Part shown: positions 52,636 to 61,326 of the stretch, piece after piece | Layout: each line of letters starts with the position of its first letter | How positions within the stretch are numbered: position 1 is the first letter of the stretch | NCBI GenBank assembly: GCA_001940895.1 | Contig: MSGY01000011.1 | Span: 142,942-204,447 of the forward strand | Length of the DNA stretch: 61,506 nt | Origin: Christensenellaceae bacterium Phil10 | GTDB taxonomy: Bacteria; Bacillota; Clostridia; Christensenellales; CAG-917 | Direction: 5' to 3' | Program-made: the position numbers and the translations under genes | The notes under the pieces: model-generated | The model's database searches: none | What the model saw: only the letters and a program-made list of their open reading frames with translations | What the model was told of the DNA's origin: nothing

Positions 52636-53880
52636 TTATCCGCGAAGTTTTCTTGCGGTAACCAGCCTGTTCAAAGCGACTATATACGCCGCTATTCTGT
52701 ACGAACAACCGTATTTCTCGCGGGCTTCGTAAACGTCGTTGAACGCATTGACGATTTGCCTCTTGAGTTTGGCGTTAACGTCATCTTCGTCCCAGTAGAA
52801 ATTCTGCAGATTCTGTACCCATTCGAAATAACTGACGATTACGCCGCCGCTGTTGCTTAAAATATCGGGAATTACTTTTATGCCCTTCTTTTCAAGTATT
52901 GCGTCCGCTTCGACGGTCGTGGGACCGTTTGCCGCCTCGATAATAAAAGACGCTTTTATTCTGTCGGCGTTTTCGGCGGTAATCTGATTTTCAAGCGCGG
53001 CGGGAATCAGAAAATCGCAGGGAAGTTCGAGAAGTTCGGCGTTGGTAATCTTTATGCAATCGCCTTTGTATCCGTCAAGCAGGTTCCTGCCGCCGTCTAT
53101 GTAGGAGTAGATATCGGCGATGTCGAGTCCTTTTTCGTTGTAAAGCGCACAACTTACGTCGGATACTGCCGTAATTCTGACGCCCTCTTCCGCAAGAAGT
53201 TTTGCCGATACGCTGCCGACGTTGCCCATACCCTGTATTACCACTTTGCAGTCGGCGGGATTAAGCCCGTATTTTTTCATGGTTTCGAGAGTAACGAAAC
53301 AAACTCCTCTGCCCGTAGCTTCGGCGCGACCCTTCGAGCCGCCTATTTCTATGCTCTTGCCGGTAACGACGCCGTAAAGACTTTCTCCCTTGACTTTGCA
53401 GTATTCGTCCACCATCCAGTCCATAGTCTGCGCGTTGCTTCCTACGTCGGGAGCGGGAATATCGATAGAGGGCCCGATATTCGCGGCGATTTTATCGGTA
53501 TACGCGCGGGTAAGTCTTTCAAGTTCGCCTTTGCTCATTTCGCGGGGACGGCAAATTATTCCGCCTTTTCCTCCGCCGTAAGGAATAGCTACGACGGCGC
53601 ATTTGAAAGTCATCCAGGCCGCAAGCGCGCGAACCTCGTCGGCGTTAACCGCATGATGATACCTGACGCCGCCCTTCGAAGGACCTCTGACGCTGCTGTG
53701 CTGTACGCGGAAACCTTCGAACACTTTAAGCGTTCCGTCGTCCATTCTCACGGGCATGGAAACTTTGATTTCTCTTTCGGGATACTTGAAAGTTACGTAA
53801 TCCTCTTCATTGATGCCCATTACGCGCGCGGCGCTCTCCATCACTTTGATAAACTCGTCAAAAGGGTTATATTTTGCCAT
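52636..53880 (-). CDS. gdhA: Glutamate dehydrogenase
   Basis: Interconverts 2-oxoglutarate plus ammonia and glutamate. The 414 residues carry the dimerisation/substrate domain with RGPSKGGVRYH, WMTFKCAVVAIPYGGGKGGI and DIPAPDVGSN, then the Rossmann domain with VIQGMGNVGSVSAKLL (G-x-G-x-x-G/S). It is the hexameric ~415-residue type (RocG/GudB-like). A glutamic acid or aspartate at the end of strand 2 could not be placed with certainty, so NAD versus NADP preference is open. Strong ribosome site GGAGGAAAATT. Confidence 0.95.
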   Translation of the reverse strand: MAKYNPFDEFIKVMESAARVMGINEEDYVTFKYPEREIKVSMPVRMDDGTLKVFEGFRVQHSSVRGPSKGGVRYHHAVNADEVRALAAWMTFKCAVVAIPYGGGKGGIICRPREMSKGELERLTRAYTDKIAANIGPSIDIPAPDVGSNAQTMDWMVDEYCKVKGESLYGVVTGKSIEIGGSKGRAEATGRGVCFVTLETMKKYGLNPADCKVVIQGMGNVGSVSAKLLAEEGVRITAVSDVSCALYNEKGLDIADIYSYIDGGRNLLDGYKGDCIKITNAELLELPCDFLIPAALENQITAENADRIKASFIIEAANGPTTVEADAILEKKGIKVIPDILSNSGGVIVSYFEWVQNLQNFYWDEDDVNAKLKRQIVNAFNDVYEAREKYGCSYRIAAYIVALNRLVTARKLRG

Positions 53881-53912
53881 AATTTTCCTCCGTCAATTTT
53901 CTTATCGATTAC

Positions 53913-53942
53913 ATTATATCCGAAACGTAACGCAATTGTAAA
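53913..53942 (-). promoter_or_regulatory. gdhA promoter
   Basis: Minus strand: -35 TTTACA (53937-53942), 18-bp spacer, perfect -10 TATAAT (53913-53918), about 32 nt before the start. Confidence 0.65.
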
Positions 53943-54035
53943 GAGTTTTTTAAAAAAATGTTGCACGCGAGTACAAAAAAATACTTGCGTCTACTTTTAT
54001 TCGCTGATAAACTGAAGTAAACTCTGTATTTATAT

Positions 54036-54056
54036 TTTCAGGTCTTGCACCTGAAA
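54036..54056. other. Isolated hairpin in the gdhA/HAD gap
   Basis: 8-bp stem TTTCAGGT/ACCTGAAA with a 5-nt loop and no T-tract on either strand. It lies in a 270-nt gap (53881-54150) that otherwise holds the gdhA promoter and the HAD terminator. Confidence 0.35.
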
Positions 54057-54074
54057 GAATAATTCCCGCCAAAT

Positions 54075-54103
54075 AAAAAAAGACAAAATAAAATTTTGTC
54101 TTT
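54075..54103 (-). terminator. AT-rich terminator after the HAD gene
   Basis: Minus-strand stem AAAGACAAAAT/ATTTTGTCTTT (11 bp, 3-nt loop) followed by further T residues, about 48 nt past the stop. The stem is AT-rich, so strength is uncertain. Confidence 0.55.
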
Positions 54104-54150
54104 AAACATTATTTCGCGTTATGCGTAAATATATTTTTGCGTATCATGCG

Positions 54151-54801
54151 TTACTTTCGGAGGCCGAGAAAAGCCGCAAGTTCGTCGGCGTTGTCAAAAA
54201 CCGGCGCCCCAGTTTGTGTCAATGCGGCTTTTGATGCGTGTCCTCTTGCGATGACAACAGGGTCCGCCCCGATTGATTTTGCAACTTCGACATCGTGCGG
54301 AGTATCCCCTATCATAACAGCTTTACCCGTTATGTTTCCGTGTTTTGTCATCCAGTCTTTTGCAGCCTGTTCCTTTCCTTCCGCATAGATGTTGTCGTTT
54401 CCTATAACGCCGTCGAAACAATCGCCGATGCCCGAACGGTTAATCCAGTCCACAAGTCCGTTTCTTTCGCTTGCGGACAAAATAATCTGACTGACCCCTT
54501 CTTTTTTCAGACGACGGATAAACGCGTAAACGTCGGGAAAAACGACGCACTTTCTGCAATTCGATTCGTATCTTTCGATATATTTCGCGGCAAGCGATTC
54601 AAACGGTTCCTTATCGAAATCGAAACCCGCTTTTATATAGTAATCAATAATGGGAAAACGGAAAACCGAGTGATATTCGGCGCGCGTCTTAAAAGTGTTC
54701 AGTCCCTGCTCGATAAGTAAGGAATTAACGCACTCCATGCATAAATCGACGTCGTCGATAATCGTCCCGTTCCAGTCCCAGAAAACAGTATCGTATTTCA
54801 T
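54151..54801 (-). CDS. HAD-family hydrolase, phosphoglycolate-phosphatase-like
   Basis: A 216-residue cytosolic phosphatase of the HAD superfamily with a small helical cap. Motif I is FWDWNGTIIDD (Asp nucleophile and Asp+2 replaced by the order D-W-N-G-T, as in some Gph relatives), motif II ILSAS, motif III lysine near KEQAAKDW and motif IV IGDTPHDVEVAKSIGADPV. The DWN version of DxDGT is seen in a subgroup of PGP-like enzymes. Substrate unknown. It is separated from the aldo/keto reductase gene by 75 nt. Confidence 0.88.
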   Translation of the reverse strand: MKYDTVFWDWNGTIIDDVDLCMECVNSLLIEQGLNTFKTRAEYHSVFRFPIIDYYIKAGFDFDKEPFESLAAKYIERYESNCRKCVVFPDVYAFIRRLKKEGVSQIILSASERNGLVDWINRSGIGDCFDGVIGNDNIYAEGKEQAAKDWMTKHGNITGKAVMIGDTPHDVEVAKSIGADPVVIARGHASKAALTQTGAPVFDNADELAAFLGLRK

Positions 54802-54876
54802 ATCGTCATTATAATTCGTTCGTTATTCAAGTCATGCATCGTATGCGACGGCATTTACGCCGCGTCGCGACAATTT

Positions 54877-55716
54877 TCAGAATCGGCAATCGTCGGGATG
54901 ACTTCCGAGCCGCCCTATATCGGTAACGCCGTCGAGAATACGCATTTCTTCTTCGGATAAGGTAAAATCGGACACGTTGAAATTTTCGACGATTCTTTCG
55001 GGAGTAACCGATTTGGGAAGAGGAATTACCCCTTTGTCGATACACCATCTTATAAGCACCTGCGCCGGAGTTTTTCCCGTCGTTTCGGCAACGTGTTTTA
55101 TCTCGGGTATGTCAAAGGCTTTAGCCTTTGCTATCGGCGCCCACGCTTCGACAGCAATACCTTTATCCTTGCAATAATTCACCGTTTCCGTTTCGGGATA
55201 ACCGACGTGAATTTCAATCTGATTTACCATAGGCATGACGTTTGCGTTTGCAAGCAGATAATCGAGATGATGCGGAAGAAAATTGCTTACCCCCACCGCT
55301 CTTACTGCTTTTTCGTCGTAAAGTCTTTCAAAAGCCCGCCAGGTATCTTTTATATCGTTCTGCCAGTCGTCGCGGTGTTTAAGGGGCACGGGCCAATGTA
55401 TGAGATAAAGGTCGATATAATCGCCGCCGAGGTTTTCAAGAGACTTTTCGAACGCCCGGAGGGTGTTGTCGTATCCGTGGTCGTCGTTCCACAGTTTTGT
55501 GGTGATAAATATGTCATTGCGACAGATATTACTGTCAATTATTCCGTCTTTAACGCTCTTTTCGTTGCCGTAAAATGCGGCAGTATCAATAAGACGATAC
55601 CCTGTTTCGATAGCCGTCCTTACTCCGTTTTCACAAATATCGCCCGCCGGCGTTTTATACGTTCCGTAGCCTATTTCGGGTATTTTTACCCCGTTGTAAA
55701 GCGTTTTATAATTCAT
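54877..55716 (-). CDS. Aldo/keto reductase
   Basis: NADPH-dependent oxidoreductase of 279 residues with a (beta/alpha)8 barrel. The catalytic tetrad is visible: Asp and Tyr in LIDTAAFYGNE, Lys in ITTKLWNDDH and His in LYLIHWPVP. The cofactor region LPKSVTPERIVENFNVSDF matches AKR5-type reductases (2,5-diketo-D-gluconate reductase-like). Substrate cannot be predicted. It sits alone between a trpB terminator and the HAD gene. Confidence 0.93.
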   Translation of the reverse strand: MNYKTLYNGVKIPEIGYGTYKTPAGDICENGVRTAIETGYRLIDTAAFYGNEKSVKDGIIDSNICRNDIFITTKLWNDDHGYDNTLRAFEKSLENLGGDYIDLYLIHWPVPLKHRDDWQNDIKDTWRAFERLYDEKAVRAVGVSNFLPHHLDYLLANANVMPMVNQIEIHVGYPETETVNYCKDKGIAVEAWAPIAKAKAFDIPEIKHVAETTGKTPAQVLIRWCIDKGVIPLPKSVTPERIVENFNVSDFTLSEEEMRILDGVTDIGRLGSHPDDCRF

Positions 55717-55788
55717 AGCGTTGCCCTCCTTGTTATATTTTACTACAAACGGCGCTTTATATCAATCTCAAACAGGCCTTGTTTTTAT

Positions 55789-55817
55789 AAAAAAAATCCC
55801 GGCTATCCGGGATTTTT
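55789..55817 (-). terminator. Intrinsic terminator after trpB
   Basis: Stem ATCCCGG/CCGGGAT with a 4-nt loop (55796-55813), flanked by A and T runs on both sides so it could act in both directions; it lies about 22 nt past the trpB stop. Confidence 0.85.
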
Positions 55818-55838
55818 AAAACAGCGGTATAAAAGTCG

Positions 55839-57059
55839 CTATAATTTTTCCGGGTATCTTTCGAGAATATAATCCATATCCTTGTCTCCCCTTCCCGACA
55901 AATTCACGAGTATGCTTCCCGTTTTCATTTCCTTTGCAAGACGCATTGCGTACGCTACCGCGTGCGAACTTTCAAGAGCGGGAATTATTCCTTCCATTCT
56001 CGACAATGCGAAAAACGCATCGACCGCCTCTTCGTCGCAAACCGTTTCGTATTCCACTCGTCCCGATTCTTTCAGAAAAGCGTGTTCGGGGCCCGACGAC
56101 GGGTAATCCAGTCCGCTTGCTACCGAATAAACGGGCGCAGGGTCGCCGTTTTCGTCTTTGAGCATAATACTGTTAAAGCCGTGCATCACGCCTTCGCTGC
56201 CGTACGTCAGACTTGCGGCGTTATCGCCCTGTTTCACACCCCGTCCAAGCGGTTCTACGCCTACGATTTTTACGGGGTCGTTCAGAAAAGCGTCGAAAAG
56301 TCCTATGCTGTTGCTGCCGCCGCCAACGCAAGCCGTAACGACGTCGGGCAATTCTCCCGTCATCTCGAGAAACTGTTCGCGCGCTTCCTGACCGACTACA
56401 AGCTGAAAATCTCTTACCATCATAGGGAAAGGATGCGGACCCACCGCGCTTCCAATACAGTAAACGGCGTCTTTATACTCCTTCAGATATCCTTCGAAAG
56501 CGGCGTCGACGGCTTCTTTCAACGTTTTCAAGCCGTGCGTTACGGGAATTACGTTCGCGCCGAGAATTTTCATTCTCGCAACGTTGGGCGCCTGTTTTTT
56601 AATATCGACCTCGCCCATATAAATATCGCATTCGAGCCCGAAATACGCCGCCGCCGTGGCAAGCGCGACTCCGTGCTGACCGGCGCCCGTCTCGGCGATT
56701 ATTTTTTTCTTGCCCATATATTTTGCAAGAAGACCCTCGCCCATGCAATGGTTGAGTTTATGCGCGCCCGTATGGTTCAAATCCTCGCGTTTAAGGTAAA
56801 TCTGACATTTTCCGAGACTTTTCGAAAGCCTTTCGCAATGATAAACGGGAGTAGGTCTCCCCTGAAATTCGCGCCGTATCCGCCTTAATTCGGCAATGAA
56901 TTTCGACGATTTGCAGATAGTAAGATAAGCGTCGTTGATTTCTTTGAACGCGGGGATAAGTTCATCGGGGATAAACGCCCCGCCGTATTTGCCGAAAAAG
57001 CCGTCGGCATCGGGATAATTTTTAAGATAAGTATTAAAATTTATATCGCAATTTTTCAT
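55839..57059 (-). CDS. trpB: Tryptophan synthase beta subunit (orphan)
   Basis: PLP enzyme joining indole and serine. The 406 residues begin with the TrpB1-type [11 protein letters not shown] and contain [16 protein letters not shown] with the PLP lysine at 101, [16 protein letters not shown] and the phosphate loop [10 protein letters not shown]. It is standard length. No trpA or other trp gene is near, so it may salvage indole, or trpA lies elsewhere. It follows a 185-nt leader with a terminator and a short open frame containing one Trp codon. GGAGG precedes the ATG. Confidence 0.95.
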   Translation of the reverse strand: MKNCDINFNTYLKNYPDADGFFGKYGGAFIPDELIPAFKEINDAYLTICKSSKFIAELRRIRREFQGRPTPVYHCERLSKSLGKCQIYLKREDLNHTGAHKLNHCMGEGLLAKYMGKKKIIAETGAGQHGVALATAAAYFGLECDIYMGEVDIKKQAPNVARMKILGANVIPVTHGLKTLKEAVDAAFEGYLKEYKDAVYCIGSAVGPHPFPMMVRDFQLVVGQEAREQFLEMTGELPDVVTACVGGGSNSIGLFDAFLNDPVKIVGVEPLGRGVKQGDNAASLTYGSEGVMHGFNSIMLKDENGDPAPVYSVASGLDYPSSGPEHAFLKESGRVEYETVCDEEAVDAFFALSRMEGIIPALESSHAVAYAMRLAKEMKTGSILVNLSGRGDKDMDYILERYPEKL

Positions 57060-57093
57060 GTTTCCGACCTCCTGATTTTAAAAAAATTGTTTG

Positions 57094-57119
57094 AAAAAAA
57101 ACGCTTGCATACGCAAACG
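57094..57119 (-). terminator. Leader terminator (attenuator candidate) upstream of trpB
   Basis: Minus-strand stem CGTTTGC/GCAAGCG (one G-U, loop GTAT) followed by eight T (complement of 57094-57101), located between the promoter and the trpB start (about 35 nt upstream). It should stop transcription before trpB unless an alternative structure forms. I found no clear antiterminator. Confidence 0.6.
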
Positions 57120-57126
57120 GACACAA

Positions 57127-57201
57127 TTATTTTCGCCATCGGAAATCGGGAAATAACAAAACGACGTCGGCGCAGAACGCCGGAAAAAACAACTCTGACA
57201 T
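57127..57201 (-). CDS. Possible trp leader peptide
   Basis: A 24-codon frame on the minus strand from ATG at 57199-57201 to TAA at 57127-57129, preceded by AGG 6 nt upstream. It has a single Trp codon (57136-57138) three codons before the stop, and the stop lies 8 nt before the terminator stem. Classical trp leaders have tandem Trp codons, so this is only a candidate for ribosome-mediated attenuation. Confidence 0.3.
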   Translation of the reverse strand: MSELFFPAFCADVVLLFPDFRWRK

Positions 57202-57250
57202 AACTAACCTGACCTTTTCTAAACTAAACTTCGCCTTTCGGCCTGTTTTT

Positions 57251-57279
57251 ATGCTACTATATCATACGCGCTATGTCAA
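57251..57279 (-). promoter_or_regulatory. trpB promoter
   Basis: Minus strand: consensus -35 TTGACA (57274-57279), 17-bp spacer, -10 TAGCAT (57251-57256), giving a leader of about 185 nt. The whole gap 57060-57390 holds this leader plus the ABC transporter promoter. Confidence 0.6.
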
Positions 57280-57329
57280 GAAATCCGTGCATAATTTTCA
57301 GCCGCGCGACGTTTTAATCAATAAAAAAG

Positions 57330-57358
57330 TTTACGCGTATATTTTTTTATGTTAAAAT
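57330..57358 (+). promoter_or_regulatory. Promoter of the ABC exporter operon
   Basis: -35 TTTACG (57330-57335), 17-bp spacer, -10 TAAAAT (57353-57358), 32 nt upstream of the first start codon, which lacks a clear ribosome site. Confidence 0.5.
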
Positions 57359-57390
57359 ACATTTTGATAATATATATTCCGGATTAAATA

Positions 57391-59124
57391 ATGCTGAAAC
57401 TTGCAAAATATCTGAAAGGTTACCGCTTTATGACGGTGGCGGGGCCATTATTCAAACTCGTCGAAGCGGTGTTCGAACTGATAATTCCGCTTGTCGTCGC
57501 GTATATCGTCGACACTGCGATACCCGCGGGACAAACGGGAAATTTCAAAGGTCTTATCGTCGGCGGCGTCATAATACTCGCTTTGGGCGTTTTAGGTCTT
57601 GCGTTTGCCCTTACGGCGCAATTTTTTGCAAGCCGCGCGTCTTTGGGTTTCGGCACGAATTTAAGACGCGATTTATACGCGCATATAAATTCTTTTTCAT
57701 ATGCCGAACTCGATAAATTTTCAACCGCATCGCTTATAACCAGACTGACCGCGGACGTAAATCAGACGCAACAGGCGGTCGCAATGTTCATCAGACTTGT
57801 TTTGCGCGCGCCTTTCATCGCGACGGGCGCTGTCGTTATGGCAATGCTTATAGACGTTAAACTTTCGTCGATTTTCGTTATCGCGGCTTTACTCATCGCC
57901 CTTGCGCTGTTTCTGATAATGCGGTTTACGATACCTTCGTATAAGGGCGTTCAGGATAAACTCGACGACGTAACCCGCCTCACGCGAGAAAACCTTTCGG
58001 GGGCGCGCGTCGTCCGCGCTTTCGACGCCGAAGAACGCGAAAAAACCGTTTTCGGAAATGCGTCCGAAAGCCTTGCGAAGGCTTCGATTAAAGTGAGTTC
58101 GGTTTCCGCCCTTCTCAATCCTCTTACTTATTCGGTACTGAACGTCGCCGTTATCGCCCTTTTATATTTCGGCGGAAAAACGGTGTATTACGGCAATCTC
58201 ACGCAAGGCGAAATCATCGCGCTCGTAAACTATATGACGCAGATTTTAAACGCGCTTATCGTGTTTGCAAATCTTCTTGTTACGTTTACAAAAGCGTCCG
58301 CCTCCGCCGCGCGCATAAACGAAGTTTTCGACGTTTCTCCGTCGATGAGGGAGGGCGCGGGTGCGATACCCGACAAAACGGCGCCGGCCGTATCGCTTGA
58401 AAACGTTTCGTTCACTTATTCGGGTGCGTCGTCTCCTTCCGTGGAAAACGTAAATCTTACAATACCGCGCGGCGCGGTTGTAGGCATTCTCGGCGGCACC
58501 GGCAGCGGCAAATCGACGCTCGTCAATCTTATCTCGCGACTTTACGACGTAACCGACGGCGCGGTAAAAATCTTCGGCAACGACGTAAGAGATTACGAAA
58601 ACGCACAATTAAGGTCGACTTTCGGCGTTGTTCCGCAAAAAGCCGTTCTTTTTCAAGGGTCGGTCCGCGACAACGTAAAATGGGGAAACGAGAACGCATC
58701 CGACGAAGAAATAATCAAAGCGCTTAAAATTTCACAATCTTACGATTTTGTTTTTGCGAAAAAGAACGGGCTCGACGAAGAAATCAGTCAGGGGGGCAAA
58801 AATCTTTCGGGCGGACAGCGACAGCGCCTTACGATAGCGCGCGCGCTTGTTTCCGAGCCCGATATCCTCATTCTCGACGACAGTTCGAGCGCTCTCGACT
58901 TCGCAACAGACGCAAAACTCAGAAAATCGCTCGATGAACTCAGAAAACCGGAAGGCCTGACGCTTATTGCGGTGTCTCAACGCGCTTCGAGCGTTATGTA
59001 TTCGGATATAATAGTGGTTATGGACGACGGAAAAATCGAGGCGGTCGGCTCTCACGACGAACTTATGAAGTCTTCGCAAATTTATCGCGAGATTTATTCG
59101 TCGCAGAATAAGGAGGATATTTAA
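57391..59124 (+). CDS. ABC exporter subunit with degenerate ATPase site
   Basis: A 577-residue half-transporter: six membrane segments (1-310) and a nucleotide-binding domain (about 335-575). Walker A GGTGSGKST (368-376), Q-loop VPQ (414-416) and signature LSGGQ (472-476) are intact. Walker B ends in Asp496-Asp497, where a catalytic Glu is expected, and the H-loop histidine is Gln530. This is the degenerate partner of heterodimeric exporters such as BmrCD or TM287/288. It is 1 nt from the second subunit. Likely substrates are drugs, lipids or peptides, not identifiable here. Confidence 0.93.
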   Translation: MLKLAKYLKGYRFMTVAGPLFKLVEAVFELIIPLVVAYIVDTAIPAGQTGNFKGLIVGGVIILALGVLGLAFALTAQFFASRASLGFGTNLRRDLYAHINSFSYAELDKFSTASLITRLTADVNQTQQAVAMFIRLVLRAPFIATGAVVMAMLIDVKLSSIFVIAALLIALALFLIMRFTIPSYKGVQDKLDDVTRLTRENLSGARVVRAFDAEEREKTVFGNASESLAKASIKVSSVSALLNPLTYSVLNVAVIALLYFGGKTVYYGNLTQGEIIALVNYMTQILNALIVFANLLVTFTKASASAARINEVFDVSPSMREGAGAIPDKTAPAVSLENVSFTYSGASSPSVENVNLTIPRGAVVGILGGTGSGKSTLVNLISRLYDVTDGAVKIFGNDVRDYENAQLRSTFGVVPQKAVLFQGSVRDNVKWGNENASDEEIIKALKISQSYDFVFAKKNGLDEEISQGGKNLSGGQRQRLTIARALVSEPDILILDDSSSALDFATDAKLRKSLDELRKPEGLTLIAVSQRASSVMYSDIIVVMDDGKIEAVGSHDELMKSSQIYREIYSSQNKEDI

Positions 59125-59125
59125 A

Positions 59126-60916
59126 ATGAAAACTCCTTTGAAAAAACGGGACAAAACCAAAAAAACCGACTATTCTTCAATCGTAAAGCTTTTGAAGTTC
59201 GCAAAGCCGTATCTTCCGTTAATCATAATCGCGCTGATTTTTTCGTTGATACAGATTGCCGCTACCCTTCTCGTACCCGTCGTTATAGGCAGGACAATCG
59301 ATTATATCGTCGACGAAAACAACGTCGATTTCGGCGTTATTTTCAAAAACGCAGGCATACTCGGCGGACTTATAGCAGTTGTATTTCTTTTTCAGTATCT
59401 GGGTTCGGTTGCGATAAACAAAGCGTCATTCCGCACGATTCGCGACCTTCGCCGCGCGGCGTTCGACAAACTTAACAACGTTCCTTTATCCTTTATCGAC
59501 GGCAACTCGCACGGCGACCTTATGTCGCGGGTAGGAAGCGATATCGACCAGATTTCGGACGGCCTTATTCAGGGGTTTTCTCAGCTCTTTTCGGGCGTCG
59601 TTACCATTCTCGGTACGCTCGCGTTTATGCTGTATTATAACTGGGCAATCGCCCTCGTCGTCGTAATTCTCACGCCGATGTCGTTGTTTGTTGCTTATTT
59701 CATAGCAAAAGGATGCCATGATATGTTCGCAATGCAGGCAAAAAAGAGAGGCGAATTGTCGGGACTGGTTACCGAAATGCTGTCAAATCAGAAAATCGTG
59801 AAACTGTTCGGCTACGAAACGCGCGCGGAATCCCGTTTCGACGTTATAAACAAGGACATTAAAATCTACGGTCAGAACGCCGCTTTTTATTCGGCAATGG
59901 TCAACCCCTCGACGAGATTCGTAAATAACGTCGTTTACGTTGCGGTTTGCATGCTCGGCGCATACCTCGTAATACGCGGTAACGGCATACTCGGGTCGGG
60001 CGTTTTTACGGTAGGCGGCTTATCGTGCGTGCTGTCTTACGCAAACCAATACGCAAAACCCTTTAACGAGATTACGGGCGTTGTTACCGAATTGCAGACG
60101 GCAACCGCCGCTGCCAATCGCGTGTTCGAACTTTTAGAAACGCCCTCTCAGCCGTCCGACGAAGGTCTGCCCGACCTCGAGAACGCAGAAGGCAATATCG
60201 AAATCGACGACGTATACTTCTCTTACGTAAAATCACGACCTCTTATCGAGGGTTTCTCCCTTTCTGTTAAAAGCGGCCAGCGCATCGCGATTGTGGGTCC
60301 TACCGGCTGCGGAAAAACCACGCTCATAAATCTTTTAATGCGCTTTTACGAACCCGACAGCGGCACGATAAAGGTGGAAAACCGAAACGTAACGGATTTT
60401 ACGCGCCGTTCGTTGCGGCTTAACTTCGGTATGGTTTTACAGGATACCTGGCTCAAAAAAGGAACCGTGCGCGAAAATATCGCCTACGGTAAACCCGACG
60501 CTTCCGACGAGGAAATAATCGCCGCCGCGAAAGCCGCGCATATTCACAACTTTATAATGCGCCTCGAAAACGGCTACGACACCGTCCTCGACGACGACGG
60601 CGGCAATATCTCGCAGGGACAGAAACAACTGTTGTGCATCGCAAGAGTAATGCTTACTCACCCGCCTATGCTTATTCTCGACGAGGCGACGTCCTCAATC
60701 GACACACGCACCGAACTGAAAATTCAGCAGGCTTTCGATAAACTTATGCAAAACAAAACGTCCTTTATCGTGGCTCACCGCCTGTCGACAATCAAAAACG
60801 CCGACCTCATTCTCGTGATGAACAACGGCAACGTTATCGAAAAAGGCACGCATAAAGAACTAATCGAAAAACACGGTTTTTACGAAAAACTCTACAATTC
60901 TCAATTTGAACATTGA
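59126..60916 (+). CDS. ABC exporter subunit with canonical ATPase site
   Basis: A 596-residue half-transporter and partner of the preceding protein. After a basic N-terminal tail it has six membrane segments (about 28-325) and a nucleotide-binding domain (about 355-590). Walker A GPTGCGKT (391-398), Walker B with Asp519-Glu520, and His551 in the H-loop are canonical. The signature is ISQGQ (495-499) instead of LSGGQ. This fits a heterodimer in which the consensus site is formed by this Walker B and the first subunit's LSGGQ. AAGGAGG precedes the ATG. Confidence 0.95.
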   Translation: MKTPLKKRDKTKKTDYSSIVKLLKFAKPYLPLIIIALIFSLIQIAATLLVPVVIGRTIDYIVDENNVDFGVIFKNAGILGGLIAVVFLFQYLGSVAINKASFRTIRDLRRAAFDKLNNVPLSFIDGNSHGDLMSRVGSDIDQISDGLIQGFSQLFSGVVTILGTLAFMLYYNWAIALVVVILTPMSLFVAYFIAKGCHDMFAMQAKKRGELSGLVTEMLSNQKIVKLFGYETRAESRFDVINKDIKIYGQNAAFYSAMVNPSTRFVNNVVYVAVCMLGAYLVIRGNGILGSGVFTVGGLSCVLSYANQYAKPFNEITGVVTELQTATAAANRVFELLETPSQPSDEGLPDLENAEGNIEIDDVYFSYVKSRPLIEGFSLSVKSGQRIAIVGPTGCGKTTLINLLMRFYEPDSGTIKVENRNVTDFTRRSLRLNFGMVLQDTWLKKGTVRENIAYGKPDASDEEIIAAAKAAHIHNFIMRLENGYDTVLDDDGGNISQGQKQLLCIARVMLTHPPMLILDEATSSIDTRTELKIQQAFDKLMQNKTSFIVAHRLSTIKNADLILVMNNGNVIEKGTHKELIEKHGFYEKLYNSQFEH

Positions 60917-60922
60917 CTTCAG

Positions 60923-60949
60923 AAACGCCGCGCTGTCAGCGCGGCGTTT
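60923..60949 (+). terminator. Hairpin after the ABC exporter operon
   Basis: 12-bp stem AAACGCCGCGCT/AGCGCGGCGTTT with a 3-nt loop, 7 nt past the stop. The T-run is short (TTTAAT), so it may be a weak terminator or mRNA-stabilising stem. 60950-61024 shows no gene. Confidence 0.6.
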
Positions 60950-61024
60950 AATGCGATTTATCATCTGCCTAATTTAATATATATCTTCAAATTTATATTT
61001 TCCTATTATCGAAAAACAATTTTT

Positions 61025-61204
61025 AAGACAATGCTCCGCATTGTCGCGAGTCCGTTTTTGTATAAAAAAAAGAACCCTTTGGGGTTCATTTTTTGGTGCC
61101 GAAAACCGGACTCGTAGCGAGTTACACAAGCGTAATAGCGATTGCTACGCAAAGCGTCAATCGCGTCTACGCACGACAATTTTCGCTTTGCTTATTTCGC
61201 AATT
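61025..61204. repeat. Palindrome-rich 180-bp repeat, copy 1
   Basis: Nearly identical to 61327-61506 (only an A-run length change, CCGGA versus CCGCGA, and one T/C substitution seen). It contains the inverted repeat GACAATGC/GCATTGTC, ACTCG/CGAGT, TAGC/GCTA, GCGATTG/CAATCGC and a bidirectional terminator hairpin. No open frame in it has a ribosome site or family resemblance, so it is read as non-coding. Confidence 0.9.
61064..61094. terminator. Bidirectional terminator hairpin inside repeat copy 1
   Basis: Stem GAACCC/GGGTTC (61072-61077, 61082-61087) with loop TTTG, flanked by eight A on the left and six T on the right. The same element occurs in copy 2 at about 61366-61395. Confidence 0.75.
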
Positions 61205-61326
61205 CTTGCGATGCGGCTTTGCCGCGTTTTGTCGGCTATGTCCGCTGCACTCGACCTTTGCAAATGCTTTGCGCTTGCTCCGTCTTCGCTTGCGGTCAGC
61301 GGTTACCGGTTGCAAACGCAGTTTGC
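61205..61326. other. Inter-repeat segment, also rich in short palindromes
   Basis: 122 nt between the two copies, containing GCGGC/GCCGC around TTT, GCAAA/TTTGC and the long inverted repeat TTGCAAAC/GTTTGCAA around GCA (61310-61328). It may be part of a larger unit of about 302 nt. No coding potential was recognised. Confidence 0.6.

Noticed and set aside
54845-54876. Terminator between the aldo/keto reductase and HAD genes
   Set aside because: A GC-rich stem with a bulge (GCGACGCGGC/GCCGTCGC) is present, but no T-tract follows on the coding strand.
57060-57260. T-box riboswitch upstream of trpB
   Set aside because: No AGGGTGGNACCGCG-type T-box sequence and no specifier-loop architecture; only a terminator and a short open frame are visible.
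61085-61170. Complete tRNA gene in the repeat (minus strand)
   Set aside because: Only the acceptor 3' strand, CCA and a partial T-loop are recognisable. The T-arm 5' strand does not pair and no anticodon arm is found.
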